DNA of 63,421 nt, taken from positions 1 to 63,421 of the forward strand of contig NZ_JACJVN010000081.1 in the NCBI RefSeq assembly GCF_014212015.1, written 5' to 3'. The notes beneath the pieces were generated by a model. It made no database searches. It worked only from the letters and a program-made list of their open reading frames with translations, and was not told the origin of the DNA. The number at the start of each line of letters is the position of its first letter. Position 1 is the stretch's first letter. Source of the stretch: Cohnella lubricantis (GTDB lineage Bacteria > Bacillota > Bacilli > Paenibacillales > Paenibacillaceae). The translations under genes and the position numbers were made by a program. Positions 44,249 through 52,738 of the stretch are shown piece after piece.

Positions 44249-45160
44249 TTACGGATTCGCCGGCATCAGCTTGCTAACGAGAGCCGCCGCCGTCTTGCGG
44301 CCATCGTCGGACAACTTCGACATAGCCGCCAGCACCTGAGACCGGTTGGCATCGTCTAGAGCGCTCAGAATTCGCAGCACCTTGCTCTGCTCCTTCGCGG
44401 ACATCTCTAGCAGAAGCTCCGCCGCGCTATCCGGCTGCATCGTCGAGAACGTCGTCTTCAGATTCGCAATATCGAGCGTAGAGCCTGGGGACTGCTCTTC
44501 CTCCAACTGCTTGATTCGGGCTTGAAGCGCAGCTATCTCCTGGTCCTGCACATTGTTCGAATCCTTCAGCCGAAGCGTGACGTCTGCCGCGACCTTCGGC
44601 GTCATCTTCTCCAGAATCCGCCCTCTCGCAGTGTCGGACATCGCGCCCAGAATGAGCGCGGCTTCCTCTACCGTCATTTTCTCGAGTATCGGAGCCGCCT
44701 TGCTTCCCGTCATCTTGCCGTACATGTCGGCGAGCGACCGGATCTTCGCGTCGTACTGTTCCGCCGTAACCGACTTGTCCTGCAGTTGCTGGGTCAATTC
44801 GTCAACCTGCTTCTTCTGATCGTCAATCGTCTTCTGCTGCGCTGCCGTCTTCGACTGCTCTTGCTCAAGCTGTGTCTGCAAAGCAAGCACCTGCGCGTTC
44901 GCTTCGTCAATCTTCTCTCTGGCCTTATCGACCGTGAGCGCGTCCCCGCCTTCGCCCGGCGCTTGCGTATCCGGATCCGGCAGCACAGCGTTCAAGATCG
45001 GAATCTTATTGCCGACATTCAGCGCCGATTGTCTCCAGTCCGAATTGAACAGAATCAAGAGAACGCCTAGCAGAACGACGGTAAACAATATCGGAGTCAG
45101 GAAAAAGAGGAACCGTTCGAAGCCGGAATACCCGCTCTTCTCCGCGTTCGTATCGGGCAC
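44249..45160 (-). CDS. MotE/YlxF-like flagellar protein
   Basis: 303 residues: an N-terminal cytosolic start, one membrane helix (~17-41), a coiled coil (~80-135), and two alpha-helical MgtE-N-like modules (ILEKMTVEEAALILGAM near 155; TMQPDSAAELLLEMSAKEQSK near 240). In Bacillus ylxF lies between fliJ and fliK, as here; MotE homologues in other bacteria chaperone the stator protein MotC. The start is GTG at 45160, with GGAGG 7 bp upstream. Confidence 0.85.
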   Translation of the reverse strand: MPDTNAEKSGYSGFERFLFFLTPILFTVVLLGVLLILFNSDWRQSALNVGNKIPILNAVLPDPDTQAPGEGGDALTVDKAREKIDEANAQVLALQTQLEQEQSKTAAQQKTIDDQKKQVDELTQQLQDKSVTAEQYDAKIRSLADMYGKMTGSKAAPILEKMTVEEAALILGAMSDTARGRILEKMTPKVAADVTLRLKDSNNVQDQEIAALQARIKQLEEEQSPGSTLDIANLKTTFSTMQPDSAAELLLEMSAKEQSKVLRILSALDDANRSQVLAAMSKLSDDGRKTAAALVSKLMPANP

Positions 45161-45208
45161 GATAACGCCTCCTTCTCTGCACTGATTTGTGTGGTGTTCT
45201 AGATGTTG

Positions 45209-45658
45209 TTATGCTTGGCCGGACGCTGCCGACGCTCTCATGATCGCCATCTCGTCCAGCTCGTTCTGCTCGCGGGCGAGCCACTCGGCGCGGCATCTCT
45301 CGCGTGCTTTGTCTCTCGCGTTGAGCCATACTTTCTCGTCTACCATCTTGCTCGTGAGACGAGTCCGGCGCTGCGCCGTTTGGTCTTCGGCTCTGCGGAC
45401 CTCCGCCGATTGGCTCTTCATGCGGCCATCCAGCCATTCGACATGCTGCTGGAGCCGCATAATCTCAGACAGCGGCGTCGGCCTAAGCGCTAGCTCAGCC
45501 ATGTGCCGTTCCGTCTTCTCCTTCTCTAGGCGAAGCTCCTCGAGCCGCTCCTGCTCCGCTCTCAGCTTGCTGAGAGCGGAGGCATATTCCCATTCGGCCA
45601 TCGACTTCTCGCTGCTCTTGAGGTCGACGATCTTCTGCAGCGGATACCGGAATCTCAT
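45209..45658 (-). CDS. fliJ: Flagellar export protein FliJ
   Basis: 149 residues, almost all helical coiled coil, rich in Glu, Arg and Lys: MRFRYPLQKIVDLKSSEKSM at the start, LRAEQERLEELRLEKE and VDEKVWLNARDKARE later. FliJ is the stalk of the export ATPase. Located directly after fliI (11-bp gap). Confidence 0.93.
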   Translation of the reverse strand: MRFRYPLQKIVDLKSSEKSMAEWEYASALSKLRAEQERLEELRLEKEKTERHMAELALRPTPLSEIMRLQQHVEWLDGRMKSQSAEVRRAEDQTAQRRTRLTSKMVDEKVWLNARDKARERCRAEWLAREQNELDEMAIMRASAASGQA

Positions 45659-45669
45659 CTATCCCCGCC

Positions 45670-46992
45670 TCATCTCTTGTAAAAATCGATAATTAGCCGC
45701 TCCTGAGTATCCTGCAGCGTCACCTTCTCGGAAGTTCGCTGCCTTGTAAAGTCGTTGATCGATTGGATAAACTGGATCGACTTATCGATCTCCGGATTCG
45801 AACCTCGCTGGTACGCCCCTATATTGATCAAGTCTTCCGAATCTTTATAGATGGATAGCAGTCTTTTGAGCTGCTCTGCTGCATCGTTCTGATCGTCGGA
45901 GACGATGTCCTTCATGACCCGGCTGACGCTTGCGAGCACATCGATCGCTGGAAAATGCCCCTTGTGGGCGAGCTGCCTGCTTAGAACGATATGGCCGTCG
46001 AGAATGCCTCGGACCGCGTCGGCGATCGGCTCGTTCATGTCATCGCCGTCGACCAGTACCGTATAGAAAGCGGTAATTGTTCCGGCCGAGCTCGTCCCCG
46101 CCCTCTCGAGCAGCTTCGGCAGCGAGGCGAACACCGACGGCGTATAGCCTCGTGTCGCCGGCGGCTCGCCGATGGCAAGCCCCACTTCCCGCATAGCCAT
46201 CGCATACCGGGTGACCGAGTCCATCATGAGCATGACGTTCAGCCCGCGATCCCGGAAATATTCGGCGATCGTCGTCGCGATCATCGCGCCTTTGATGCGG
46301 ATCAAGGCGGGCTGATCCGAGGTAGCCACCACGACCACCGAACGGGCTAGACCTTCCGGACCGAGGTCGCGCTCGATGAACTCGAGCACCTCGCGGCCGC
46401 GCTCGCCGACGAGGGCGATCACGTTGACATCCGCCGTCGTATTCCGGGCGACCATGCCAAGCAGTGTGCTCTTGCCGACGCCGGATCCAGCGAAGATGCC
46501 CATTCGCTGTCCCTGGCCGACCGTCAGGAGGCCGTCGATCGCACGGACGCCCGTGCCGAGCGGCTCCGCAACTCTAGGACGCCGAAGCGGATTGTCCGGC
46601 GTGTTATGCGTCGAGTAATGCGGCATATACGGCGGAAGCTTCGAGCCGTCCAACGGTCTGCCGAGCCCATCCAGCACCTTGCCGAGCAGCTCCGATCCGA
46701 CCTGCACCGTCAGCGGCCGTCCCGTCGTCACGACGTCGCAGCCGGGACCGACGGAGTGCAGATCGCCGAGCGGCATGAGCAGTACCCGATTATCGCGGAA
46801 TCCGACGACTTCGGCCAGAATGGGCTCGCCGCCCTTCAGCGGATGAATCATGCAGACGTCGCCGATGCCGGCGTCAGGCCCTTCGGATTCGACCGTAAGG
46901 CCGATGATCTGCGTCACCTTCCCGTTCACTCGAACCGGGTCGAGATGCGACAGCGCCTCTTCGTATTTGGCAATGTCAATCGCGCTGGCCAT
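45670..46992 (-). CDS. fliI: Flagellum-specific ATPase FliI
   Basis: 440 residues from the ATG at 46992 (GCGAGGG upstream); an ATG two codons earlier is also possible, and the longer open frame runs into fliH. Walker A GIFAGSGVGKST at ~165-176; ALVGERGREVLEFIE; Walker B VMLMMDSVTRYAMA; GYTPSVFASLPKLLERAG. It energises export of flagellar proteins, with FliH and FliJ as partners. Confidence 0.97.
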   Translation of the reverse strand: MASAIDIAKYEEALSHLDPVRVNGKVTQIIGLTVESEGPDAGIGDVCMIHPLKGGEPILAEVVGFRDNRVLLMPLGDLHSVGPGCDVVTTGRPLTVQVGSELLGKVLDGLGRPLDGSKLPPYMPHYSTHNTPDNPLRRPRVAEPLGTGVRAIDGLLTVGQGQRMGIFAGSGVGKSTLLGMVARNTTADVNVIALVGERGREVLEFIERDLGPEGLARSVVVVATSDQPALIRIKGAMIATTIAEYFRDRGLNVMLMMDSVTRYAMAMREVGLAIGEPPATRGYTPSVFASLPKLLERAGTSSAGTITAFYTVLVDGDDMNEPIADAVRGILDGHIVLSRQLAHKGHFPAIDVLASVSRVMKDIVSDDQNDAAEQLKRLLSIYKDSEDLINIGAYQRGSNPEIDKSIQFIQSINDFTRQRTSEKVTLQDTQERLIIDFYKR

Positions 46993-47818
46993 CGGCATCC
47001 CTCGCTTCGGCGGAATGGGCCGCGACGCGGAGCAGCTCGCTCTGAATCGCCGCCATCTGCGTATCGATACGAGCGTCGACACTGCCGAATGCGGAGCGAA
47101 TGACACATCCGCCGGCTTCTACATTCGGGTCGGGCACGATCTCCAGGCTCGCTTGTGAATCGATCGACCGGGCAAGCTCCGCCTTGGCCGCCTGTACGAG
47201 CGTCAATTGCGAAGGCGCCACGCAGAGCGTGATGACGCCCTGTTCCTTCCGTCGAGTCAGCGCCTTGGCGATCATCTCGAGCGTAAGCTCCGGCGTCTCT
47301 TCGATGCGGCGTCCGATAACCTTCTCAGCGATACGGCAGCTTAGCTCAACGAGGAACTGCTCCGCTTCGGAGATGATGCTCTCCTTGACCGTGTACGCCT
47401 GCTGAACGATTCTAGCAGCATCCTGGAGCTTCTGTTCCCACTCCGCCGCGAGCTGTCGCTCCGCTTGCTCACTGCCTTGACGGAAGCCTTCCTCGTAGCC
47501 TAATTGCCGAGCCGCTTCCTTCGTCTGCTCGTCTTCCTGTCGGCGAGCGCGCCACCATTCCTCCGCCTCTTCGGCCGCTTGGGAGCGAATTTGATCAGCG
47601 GACTCTTGCGCTCCGCGCACCAGTTCATCCGCCAATTGCTGAGCATCCTGCAGAATCCGCTCTTTCATCGTTTGAGTTTCGACATCAATCGATGATTCTC
47701 CTTCGGTATCGCCAGCGGAATCCGAAATAATCTGCGGTCTTGTCGCCATTCGAAGCTGTTCGATTCGCTTCAGATCCTCCAGCGAGATCACATGGGAAGA
47801 TTTGATCAGATTAGACAA
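46976..47818 (-). CDS. fliH: Flagellar assembly protein FliH
   Basis: 280 residues. A long acidic/Gln coiled coil (~50-150) with EEAEEWWRARRQEDEQ, then the conserved C-terminal domain around CRIAEKVIGRRIEETPE and IVPDPNVEAGGCVIRSAFGSVDARIDTQM (key GGCVI and GSVDARI). It is the stator-like regulator of FliI. TTG start at 47818 within the fliG end, GGAGGAG upstream. Confidence 0.94.
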   Translation of the reverse strand: MSNLIKSSHVISLEDLKRIEQLRMATRPQIISDSAGDTEGESSIDVETQTMKERILQDAQQLADELVRGAQESADQIRSQAAEEAEEWWRARRQEDEQTKEAARQLGYEEGFRQGSEQAERQLAAEWEQKLQDAARIVQQAYTVKESIISEAEQFLVELSCRIAEKVIGRRIEETPELTLEMIAKALTRRKEQGVITLCVAPSQLTLVQAAKAELARSIDSQASLEIVPDPNVEAGGCVIRSAFGSVDARIDTQMAAIQSELLRVAAHSAEARDADGQRD

Positions 47819-48827
47819 TGATATCGTCTCCTCCGCCGCGGGCGATGATGATCTCTCCCGCTTCTTCCAATCTGCGGATCGTCGCTACGATGCGAGTCTG
47901 AGCCTCCTCGACGTCGCGCAGACGAACCGGACCCATGAATTCCATCTCTTCCTTGAACGTGTCGGCCATTCGCTTGGACATGTTGCGGAAGATCGCTTCC
48001 CGCACCTCTTCGCTTGCCACTTTGAGCGCCAGCCGCAGATCGGCGTTCTCGATGTCGCGAATGATTCGTTGAATGGAGCGGTTGTCCAGATTGACGATAT
48101 CCTCGAAGACGAACATGCGCTTCTTGATCTCTTCCGCGAGCTCGGGATCCTGAATCTCGAGCGAATCGAGAATAGTCCGCTCCGTCCCCCGGTCGACGCC
48201 GTTGAGGATCTGCACGATCGCTTCGATGCCGCCCGCGTTCGTGTAATCCTGCGTGACTGTCGACGACAGCTTCTGTTCGAGCACCCGCTCGACTTGGGCG
48301 ATCACTTCAGGAGACGTGCTATCCATGAGCGCAATTCTTCTCGCGACATCCGCCTGCTTGTCCTGCGGCAGCGAAGACAGCACGGCCGACGATTGCTCCG
48401 GATGCAAGTATGAGAGGACAAGCGCGATCGTCTGCGGGTTCTCGTTCTGGATAAAGTTCAGAATCTGCGTCGGCTCCGCCTTGCGGGCGAAGTCGAACGG
48501 ACGAACCTGCAGCGTCGCAGTCAAGCGATTCAGAATATCGGATGCCTTCTGAGAGCCGAGCGCCTTCTCCAAGATTTCCTTCGCATACGTAATGCCGCCT
48601 TGCGAGATATATTCCTGCGCAAGGCAGATCTGATGGAACTCGGAGAGAATCGTCTCCTGCTCCGCGCTGTCGACTTTGCGGACATTGGCAATCTCGAGCG
48701 TAAGCTGCTCGATCTCTTCATCCCGCAAATGTTTAAAGACTTGGGCCGAGACCTCCGGCCCTAATGTAATAAGAAGAATCGCAGCCTTCTGTCTGCCGGT
48801 TAGTTGGAATTGACCTGATTTCGCCAT
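47811..48827 (-). CDS. fliG: Flagellar motor switch protein FliG
   Basis: 338 residues from the ATG at 48827, the same length as B. subtilis FliG; a GTG three codons upstream overlaps the ribosome site AGAGGTGG. Seen: TGRQKAAILLITLGPEVSAQ at the start, middle-domain NENPQTIALVLSYLHPEQSS (EHPQ-like), and the torque helix region DNRSIQRIIRDIENADLRLALK with charged residues. It couples stator contact to the C-ring. Confidence 0.98.
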   Translation of the reverse strand: MAKSGQFQLTGRQKAAILLITLGPEVSAQVFKHLRDEEIEQLTLEIANVRKVDSAEQETILSEFHQICLAQEYISQGGITYAKEILEKALGSQKASDILNRLTATLQVRPFDFARKAEPTQILNFIQNENPQTIALVLSYLHPEQSSAVLSSLPQDKQADVARRIALMDSTSPEVIAQVERVLEQKLSSTVTQDYTNAGGIEAIVQILNGVDRGTERTILDSLEIQDPELAEEIKKRMFVFEDIVNLDNRSIQRIIRDIENADLRLALKVASEEVREAIFRNMSKRMADTFKEEMEFMGPVRLRDVEEAQTRIVATIRRLEEAGEIIIARGGGDDIIV

Positions 48828-48838
48828 GAAAGCCACCT

Positions 48839-50407
48839 CTATTCATCCACAAGCCAAGTCCGGAGCAAATTCACGAATTCATCCGGTTTGCGCTTGGCCA
48901 GGCTTTCCAGCTGCTTGCGTACCTGGCTGTCGTTGGAGACACTGTCGATGTCGATCGTCGGCATCTCCACCTTCGGCGCCATCTCGGCAGCCATCTCCTC
49001 TTGCTGCGCCTTCTTGCGTCTGCGATAGACGGCGTATCCGCCGCCGGCAAGCGCGAGCGCAAGCAATCCCAATCCAGCCATCCAATAAATCGACGAATTG
49101 CTGCCTGCGGCAACGTCTGCCGGCGTATTGAACGTCTGCGAGATGACCGAGACGCGGTTCGCCAGCTGTTCGTCGGTCAGATTCTGGCCGGAATTCGCGA
49201 GCAAGATCCGAACGTCGTTAACCAGCTTCTGCTGAATCTCCTGCTGTCTCTCGTCCGTCATGACCTCAGAATCTACCGCCACGCTAATCGACAAGTCCTT
49301 CACCTGATAAGGTGAGAAGACCGTACTCGTCGTCACGTGACCGTTCTCGTAAGTGATCTCCGAATCCGTCTTCTCCGAGCTGGATTCGTTCCCGCCGCCA
49401 GCGGACGGATAGTTCGTCACGTCCGTCTCGCCGGTGCCGGCTACCCCGCCGGCCGAGCTATCCGAGCCGGTATACGATTCCGCGCTGGTCTTCTCGCTCG
49501 TAACCGCTCCTTTGTTATCGTTGTTGTCAAGCGGCATGACGATTTGTTCCTGCTGCGTCTTCTGGTCGAAATTAAGCGACGACATGACGCTGACAACGAC
49601 ATTGTCCATGCCGACGATCGATGCGAGGAACTGCTCGGTCTTGGACTTGATGTCGTTCTCGAACTTGCTTTGGATCTCGAATTGCTGGTCCAGCACATTG
49701 CTGTTGAAGCCGCCGGCACCGCCGATCTCGGGAGAAGGCGACAATTGGCCGTTCTGGCTCGTTATCGTAATGTCTTCGACGCTTAAATTGGGCACGGCCG
49801 TCTTGACAAGGTTGAAGTAGCTGTCGATCTCCGCTTGCTTCGGACGGAAACCGGGCTTGAACGTCAGGTTGACGGAAGCCGAAGCCTTCTCCTTATCCTC
49901 TTCGCTCAGGAACACCGATTCTTGAGGAAGATTGACGAGCACCTTCGCCCGCTGGATGCCTTGAAGGCCGAGCAACAGCTGCTGCACTTCGCCGTTCAGC
50001 GCGTTGCGGTACTTCACTTGGAACTCTTGGTCCGTCGTTCCGATCGTCGACGAATTGCTGCTCAATTCCGCGAAGCCGAGCGAGCCATTCTGCACAAGGC
50101 CCTGCGAACCTACAGCCACACGCACTTTGTCCGCCTGCGCCTTCGGCACTGAGATGCTCGTGCCGCCAGCTTCGAGTTTATAAGGAATGCCGCTGCTCTC
50201 TAAATATTGCATGATCGCTTGGGAATCGGTCGTATCTAACTCTTGAAACGCGAGCTCGTACTCGGTCCGGGTGAACAGGTAAGTCAATATGATGATGAAT
50301 ACGATCAATAATGCTGCTGTTGATGCCAACACCCACTTCTGGGTTTTGCTGTATTGGTTCCAAAATCCAAGCAGCTTCTCCCATGTACGGGCCAACTTCT
50401 CGCTCAC
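48839..50407 (-). CDS. fliF: Flagellar MS-ring protein FliF
   Basis: 522 residues. Membrane helices near ~25-45 and ~435-455 (MAGLGLLALALAGGGYAVY) flank ring-building domains: LDTTDSQAIMQYLESSGIPYKLE, and VKYRNALNGEVQQLLLGLQGI; a Gly/Ser-rich stretch around 315-350; the C-terminal end VNLLRTWLVDE binds FliG. The start is GTG at 50407 with GAGGTGG upstream. Confidence 0.97.
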   Translation of the reverse strand: MSEKLARTWEKLLGFWNQYSKTQKWVLASTAALLIVFIIILTYLFTRTEYELAFQELDTTDSQAIMQYLESSGIPYKLEAGGTSISVPKAQADKVRVAVGSQGLVQNGSLGFAELSSNSSTIGTTDQEFQVKYRNALNGEVQQLLLGLQGIQRAKVLVNLPQESVFLSEEDKEKASASVNLTFKPGFRPKQAEIDSYFNLVKTAVPNLSVEDITITSQNGQLSPSPEIGGAGGFNSNVLDQQFEIQSKFENDIKSKTEQFLASIVGMDNVVVSVMSSLNFDQKTQQEQIVMPLDNNDNKGAVTSEKTSAESYTGSDSSAGGVAGTGETDVTNYPSAGGGNESSSEKTDSEITYENGHVTTSTVFSPYQVKDLSISVAVDSEVMTDERQQEIQQKLVNDVRILLANSGQNLTDEQLANRVSVISQTFNTPADVAAGSNSSIYWMAGLGLLALALAGGGYAVYRRRKKAQQEEMAAEMAPKVEMPTIDIDSVSNDSQVRKQLESLAKRKPDEFVNLLRTWLVDE

Positions 50408-50448
50408 GATTCCACCTCACTTGCTGTCTTTGCTGCTAATGGATGCGA

Positions 50449-50772
50449 TTAGATCGACATCCGCATGATTTCTTGGTAGGCGTCGATCACCTTGTTGCGT
50501 ATTTGTGAGGTAAGCTCCAAGCTCAGCTCAGCTTTGGAAGCTGCGATCATGACGTCGTTAACGTCGGCATTGCCAAGTATGAATTGATCGTTCATCGTAT
50601 GTACGTTCTTCTCCTGTGCCGCAACTCCGTCCAGCGCTTGCTTCAGGAAGTTGGCGAAGCTCTCCGCAGCTTCAGCCGGCGTTGACGCTTTGGACGCAGA
50701 CGACAGCCCTGTCGTCCCTGCAGAGCCTAAAGCCTGAGTTACGGCAGACAGCATCGTGTTCTCAATCATCAT
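50449..50772 (-). CDS. fliE: Flagellar hook-basal body protein FliE
   Basis: 107 residues, helical; SFANFLKQALDGVAAQEKN, FILGNADVNDVMIAASKAEL and IRNKVIDAYQEIMRMSI are typical. It joins the MS ring to the rod. AGGAGG site 5 bp before the first ATG. Confidence 0.96.
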   Translation of the reverse strand: MMIENTMLSAVTQALGSAGTTGLSSASKASTPAEAAESFANFLKQALDGVAAQEKNVHTMNDQFILGNADVNDVMIAASKAELSLELTSQIRNKVIDAYQEIMRMSI

Positions 50773-50811
50773 TAAATCCTCCTAACGATGGAAAAAAAGT
50801 AAATGGACGTC

Positions 50812-51249
50812 TTATGCCCTGCCGATCTCCAGCGACTTTACGAACATCGCCTTGCTGGCGTTCATCGCCGTAACGTTCGCCTCATACGAACGCGAAGCCG
50901 ATATCATGTCGACCATCTCTTTGAGAATATCGACATTCGGCATGTTGACCATGCCGTTCTCGTCGGCATCCGGACTCGTCGGATTGTATACCTGCTTGAA
51001 AGGCGCCGGATCTTCTTTGATCTGCGTCACTTGCACGCCTTGCGAGTCCAATTTGCCATTTAGAATATCCGAGAAATTCGATTGGACCGGCTCCATGACG
51101 ACTTCCTTGCGCCGGTAAGGAACGTATTCTCCGTTCACATAGGCGGCGCGTGTCGTCTCCGCATTGGCGATGTTGGACGAGATGACGTCCATCCGCAGCC
51201 GCTGTGCGGTCAACGCTGACGCGCTAATGTCGAACCCACTCAGCTTCAT
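50812..51249 (-). CDS. flgC: Flagellar proximal rod protein FlgC
   Basis: 145 residues: FDISASALTAQRLRMDVISSNIANAETT (key LRMDVISSNIANAETT) at the start, NVDILKEMVDMISASRSYEAN at the end. Forms the rod with FlgB. Confidence 0.97.
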   Translation of the reverse strand: MKLSGFDISASALTAQRLRMDVISSNIANAETTRAAYVNGEYVPYRRKEVVMEPVQSNFSDILNGKLDSQGVQVTQIKEDPAPFKQVYNPTSPDADENGMVNMPNVDILKEMVDMISASRSYEANVTAMNASKAMFVKSLEIGRA

Positions 51250-51277
51250 CCCGAATCCCTCCGTTTATGTAGCGTCC

Positions 51278-51640
51278 TTACTGACCTTTGATCGCGATAT
51301 TCATCATTTTGATATCGTGATTGATCTGCTGCGCAAACAAGTTGTAACGCAGTTGGTTCTCGGCTAACAAAGCCATTTCCTTATCGATATCCACGTTGTT
51401 CTTGTTGTTATTGAACCGTGTGCTCTCGTCCGTGACGATCCGAGGAGCAGGCGCCGAATCGGGCAGGGAACCGTCAGATCCCATCGCTTGGCTTAACAAT
51501 TCCTCGAATTGAACATCGGAACGTTTGAAGTTAGGGGTATCGACATTGGCGATGTTGTTCGCCAGCACCTGCTGTCTCATCGACGAAGCCTTGATTGCGG
51601 CTTCCATTCGCTGAAACGAAGCTCCGCCCAACAAATCCAT
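51278..51640 (-). CDS. flgB: Flagellar proximal rod protein FlgB
   Basis: 120 residues: SMRQQVLANNIANVDTPNFKR at the start (key NNIANVDTP), and VDIDKEMALLAENQLRYN near the end. First gene of the fla/che operon. AAAAGGAG lies upstream of the ATG. The operon promoter should be in 51641-51869, but no strong SigA match was found (best: TTGTCG, 17 bp, GATAGA). Confidence 0.97.
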   Translation of the reverse strand: MDLLGGASFQRMEAAIKASSMRQQVLANNIANVDTPNFKRSDVQFEELLSQAMGSDGSLPDSAPAPRIVTDESTRFNNNKNNVDIDKEMALLAENQLRYNLFAQQINHDIKMMNIAIKGQ

Positions 51641-51869
51641 GATGAACCGCTCCTTTTAGCTAAATAGAACTACTCGGGTTGCATGCTCAAATTCATTAAA
51701 ATATTCACAGAACCTCGGGTCCATCTCTTGAGTTTCAACATGAGTCTATCAATTTCCTGCCTAAGTTCGACAAAACTTTCTACTTTGTTATGAAATTCTC
51801 GTCGATTCTTGCCGATATTAAAAATTTCTAAGAACAATCATCTATTACATGAGACAAAGAGACAATAAG
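51641..51869. other. AT-rich intergenic region between flgB and codY
   Basis: The gap up to codY (51931) is clearly richer in A and T than the coding flanks. It must hold the promoter of the fla/che operon (minus strand); candidates are weak by eye. On the plus strand it carries a SigD-type promoter (51792-51818). No protein gene is supported. No convincing CodY box (AATTTTCWGAAAATT) was seen, although CodY represses this operon in B. subtilis. Confidence 0.6.
51792..51818 (+). promoter_or_regulatory. SigD-type promoter on plus strand
   Basis: GAAA (51792-51795), 15 bp, GCCGATAT (51811-51818). The B. subtilis SigD consensus is TAAA-N15-GCCGATAT, so only one base differs and the spacing is exact. 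It points right, against codY and away from flgB. Confidence 0.5.
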
Positions 51870-51907
51870 AAAAAAGCCCTAATCTTGTACACAAGATCGG
51901 ACTTTTT
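51825..51907 (+). ncRNA. Candidate SigD-dependent small RNA
   Basis: Predicted from the promoter at 51792-51818 and the hairpin ending near 51902, whose plus-strand tail is TTTTT. The product would be about 80-85 nt, AT-rich in its 5' half and ending in the terminator stem. It would overlap the codY terminator in antisense. An ATG at 51849 opens 28 codons but runs past the terminator and has no ribosome site, so a non-coding RNA is the better reading. Confidence 0.35.
51870..51907. terminator. Bidirectional terminator after codY
   Basis: ATCTTG and CAAGAT around a TGTA/TACA loop form the core, extended by AAAAAGTCC pairing with GGGCTTTTT. In the minus direction the tail is TTTTTT (codY terminator); in the plus direction TTTTT follows as well. 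It separates codY from the fla/che operon. Confidence 0.85.
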
Positions 51908-51931
51908 AATTCCATATGGGAAATCTGCCAA

Positions 51932-52699
51932 TTAATTCTTCCGCGCTTCCAATTCGGAGAGAAGCTGATCGTTCAGAATGCGGATGTACGTCCCCTTCAT
52001 GCCAAGCGAACGGGTGTCGATGACGCCGGCGCTCTCCAGCTTGCGCAGCGCATTGACGATCACCGAGCGGGTAATGCCGGCACGATCCGCGATCTTGGAT
52101 GCGACGAGCAGCCCTTCCTTCCCTTCCAGCTCTTCGAAAATATGCTCGACAGCCTCCAGCTCGCTAAAGGAGAGCGAGTTGACCGCGATCGTGACGACAG
52201 CTTTGCTGCGAGCTTCAACCTCGCGCTCCTCTGCGCGTTCCCGCAAGATCTCCATCCCTATGATGGTCGAGCCGTACTCGGCCAGAATCAGGTCGTCATC
52301 GCCGAACGTTTGGTTCTCTCGACTCAGGACGATCGTTCCTAATCGGTCTCCGCCTCCGATAATCGGAACGACCGTAATCGTCTCGTTCGCGAAGGCCGCT
52401 TCTACCGGCGAGAGAACGGCAGACGGCTCAACGTTCGACGCGGTTAAGGCGATGCCCAGGAGACTCTCGTTCGTCTCCGGCGGGAACCGGAGCTCGTCTG
52501 CGGGATTCTGCCGTAACCACGCTTCCGGAAAATGGGGGGCGGGAGCCGCGCCCAAGATCTTGCCCTTGCGGCTGACAACGAACACGCCGCCCTGCAGCGT
52601 ATCTCGCAGCGCCTCGGCCATCTCCCGGAAGTTGAGCGGTTTGCCGGCCGCCGATTGAAGCAGCGAATTCAAAGACCTGATTTTTTCCAACAACGTCAT
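51932..52699 (-). CDS. codY: GTP/branched-chain-amino-acid-sensing repressor CodY
   Basis: 255 residues. An N-terminal GAF domain (~1-155; [25 protein letters not shown] start, key FREMAE) that binds isoleucine/leucine/valine, a helical linker, and a C-terminal winged helix (~200-245) with [21 protein letters not shown] and the conserved SLGMKGTYI. It represses stationary-phase, transport and, in B. subtilis, motility genes. GGAGG 11 bp before the ATG at 52699. Confidence 0.98.
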   Translation of the reverse strand: MTLLEKIRSLNSLLQSAAGKPLNFREMAEALRDTLQGGVFVVSRKGKILGAAPAPHFPEAWLRQNPADELRFPPETNESLLGIALTASNVEPSAVLSPVEAAFANETITVVPIIGGGDRLGTIVLSRENQTFGDDDLILAEYGSTIIGMEILRERAEEREVEARSKAVVTIAVNSLSFSELEAVEHIFEELEGKEGLLVASKIADRAGITRSVIVNALRKLESAGVIDTRSLGMKGTYIRILNDQLLSELEARKN

Positions 52700-52738
52700 T
52701 TTGTCATTTTCCTCCTACTTCATGACCAGCAGCTGCGT

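Noticed and set aside
51641..51869. CodY box before flgB
   Set aside because: Stretches such as GAATTTC and AATATTTTAATG match too few positions of AATTTTCWGAAAATT to be called by eye.
51849..51935. 28-codon plus-strand frame within the candidate small RNA
   Set aside because: No ribosome site, and it continues past the predicted terminator into codY antisense.
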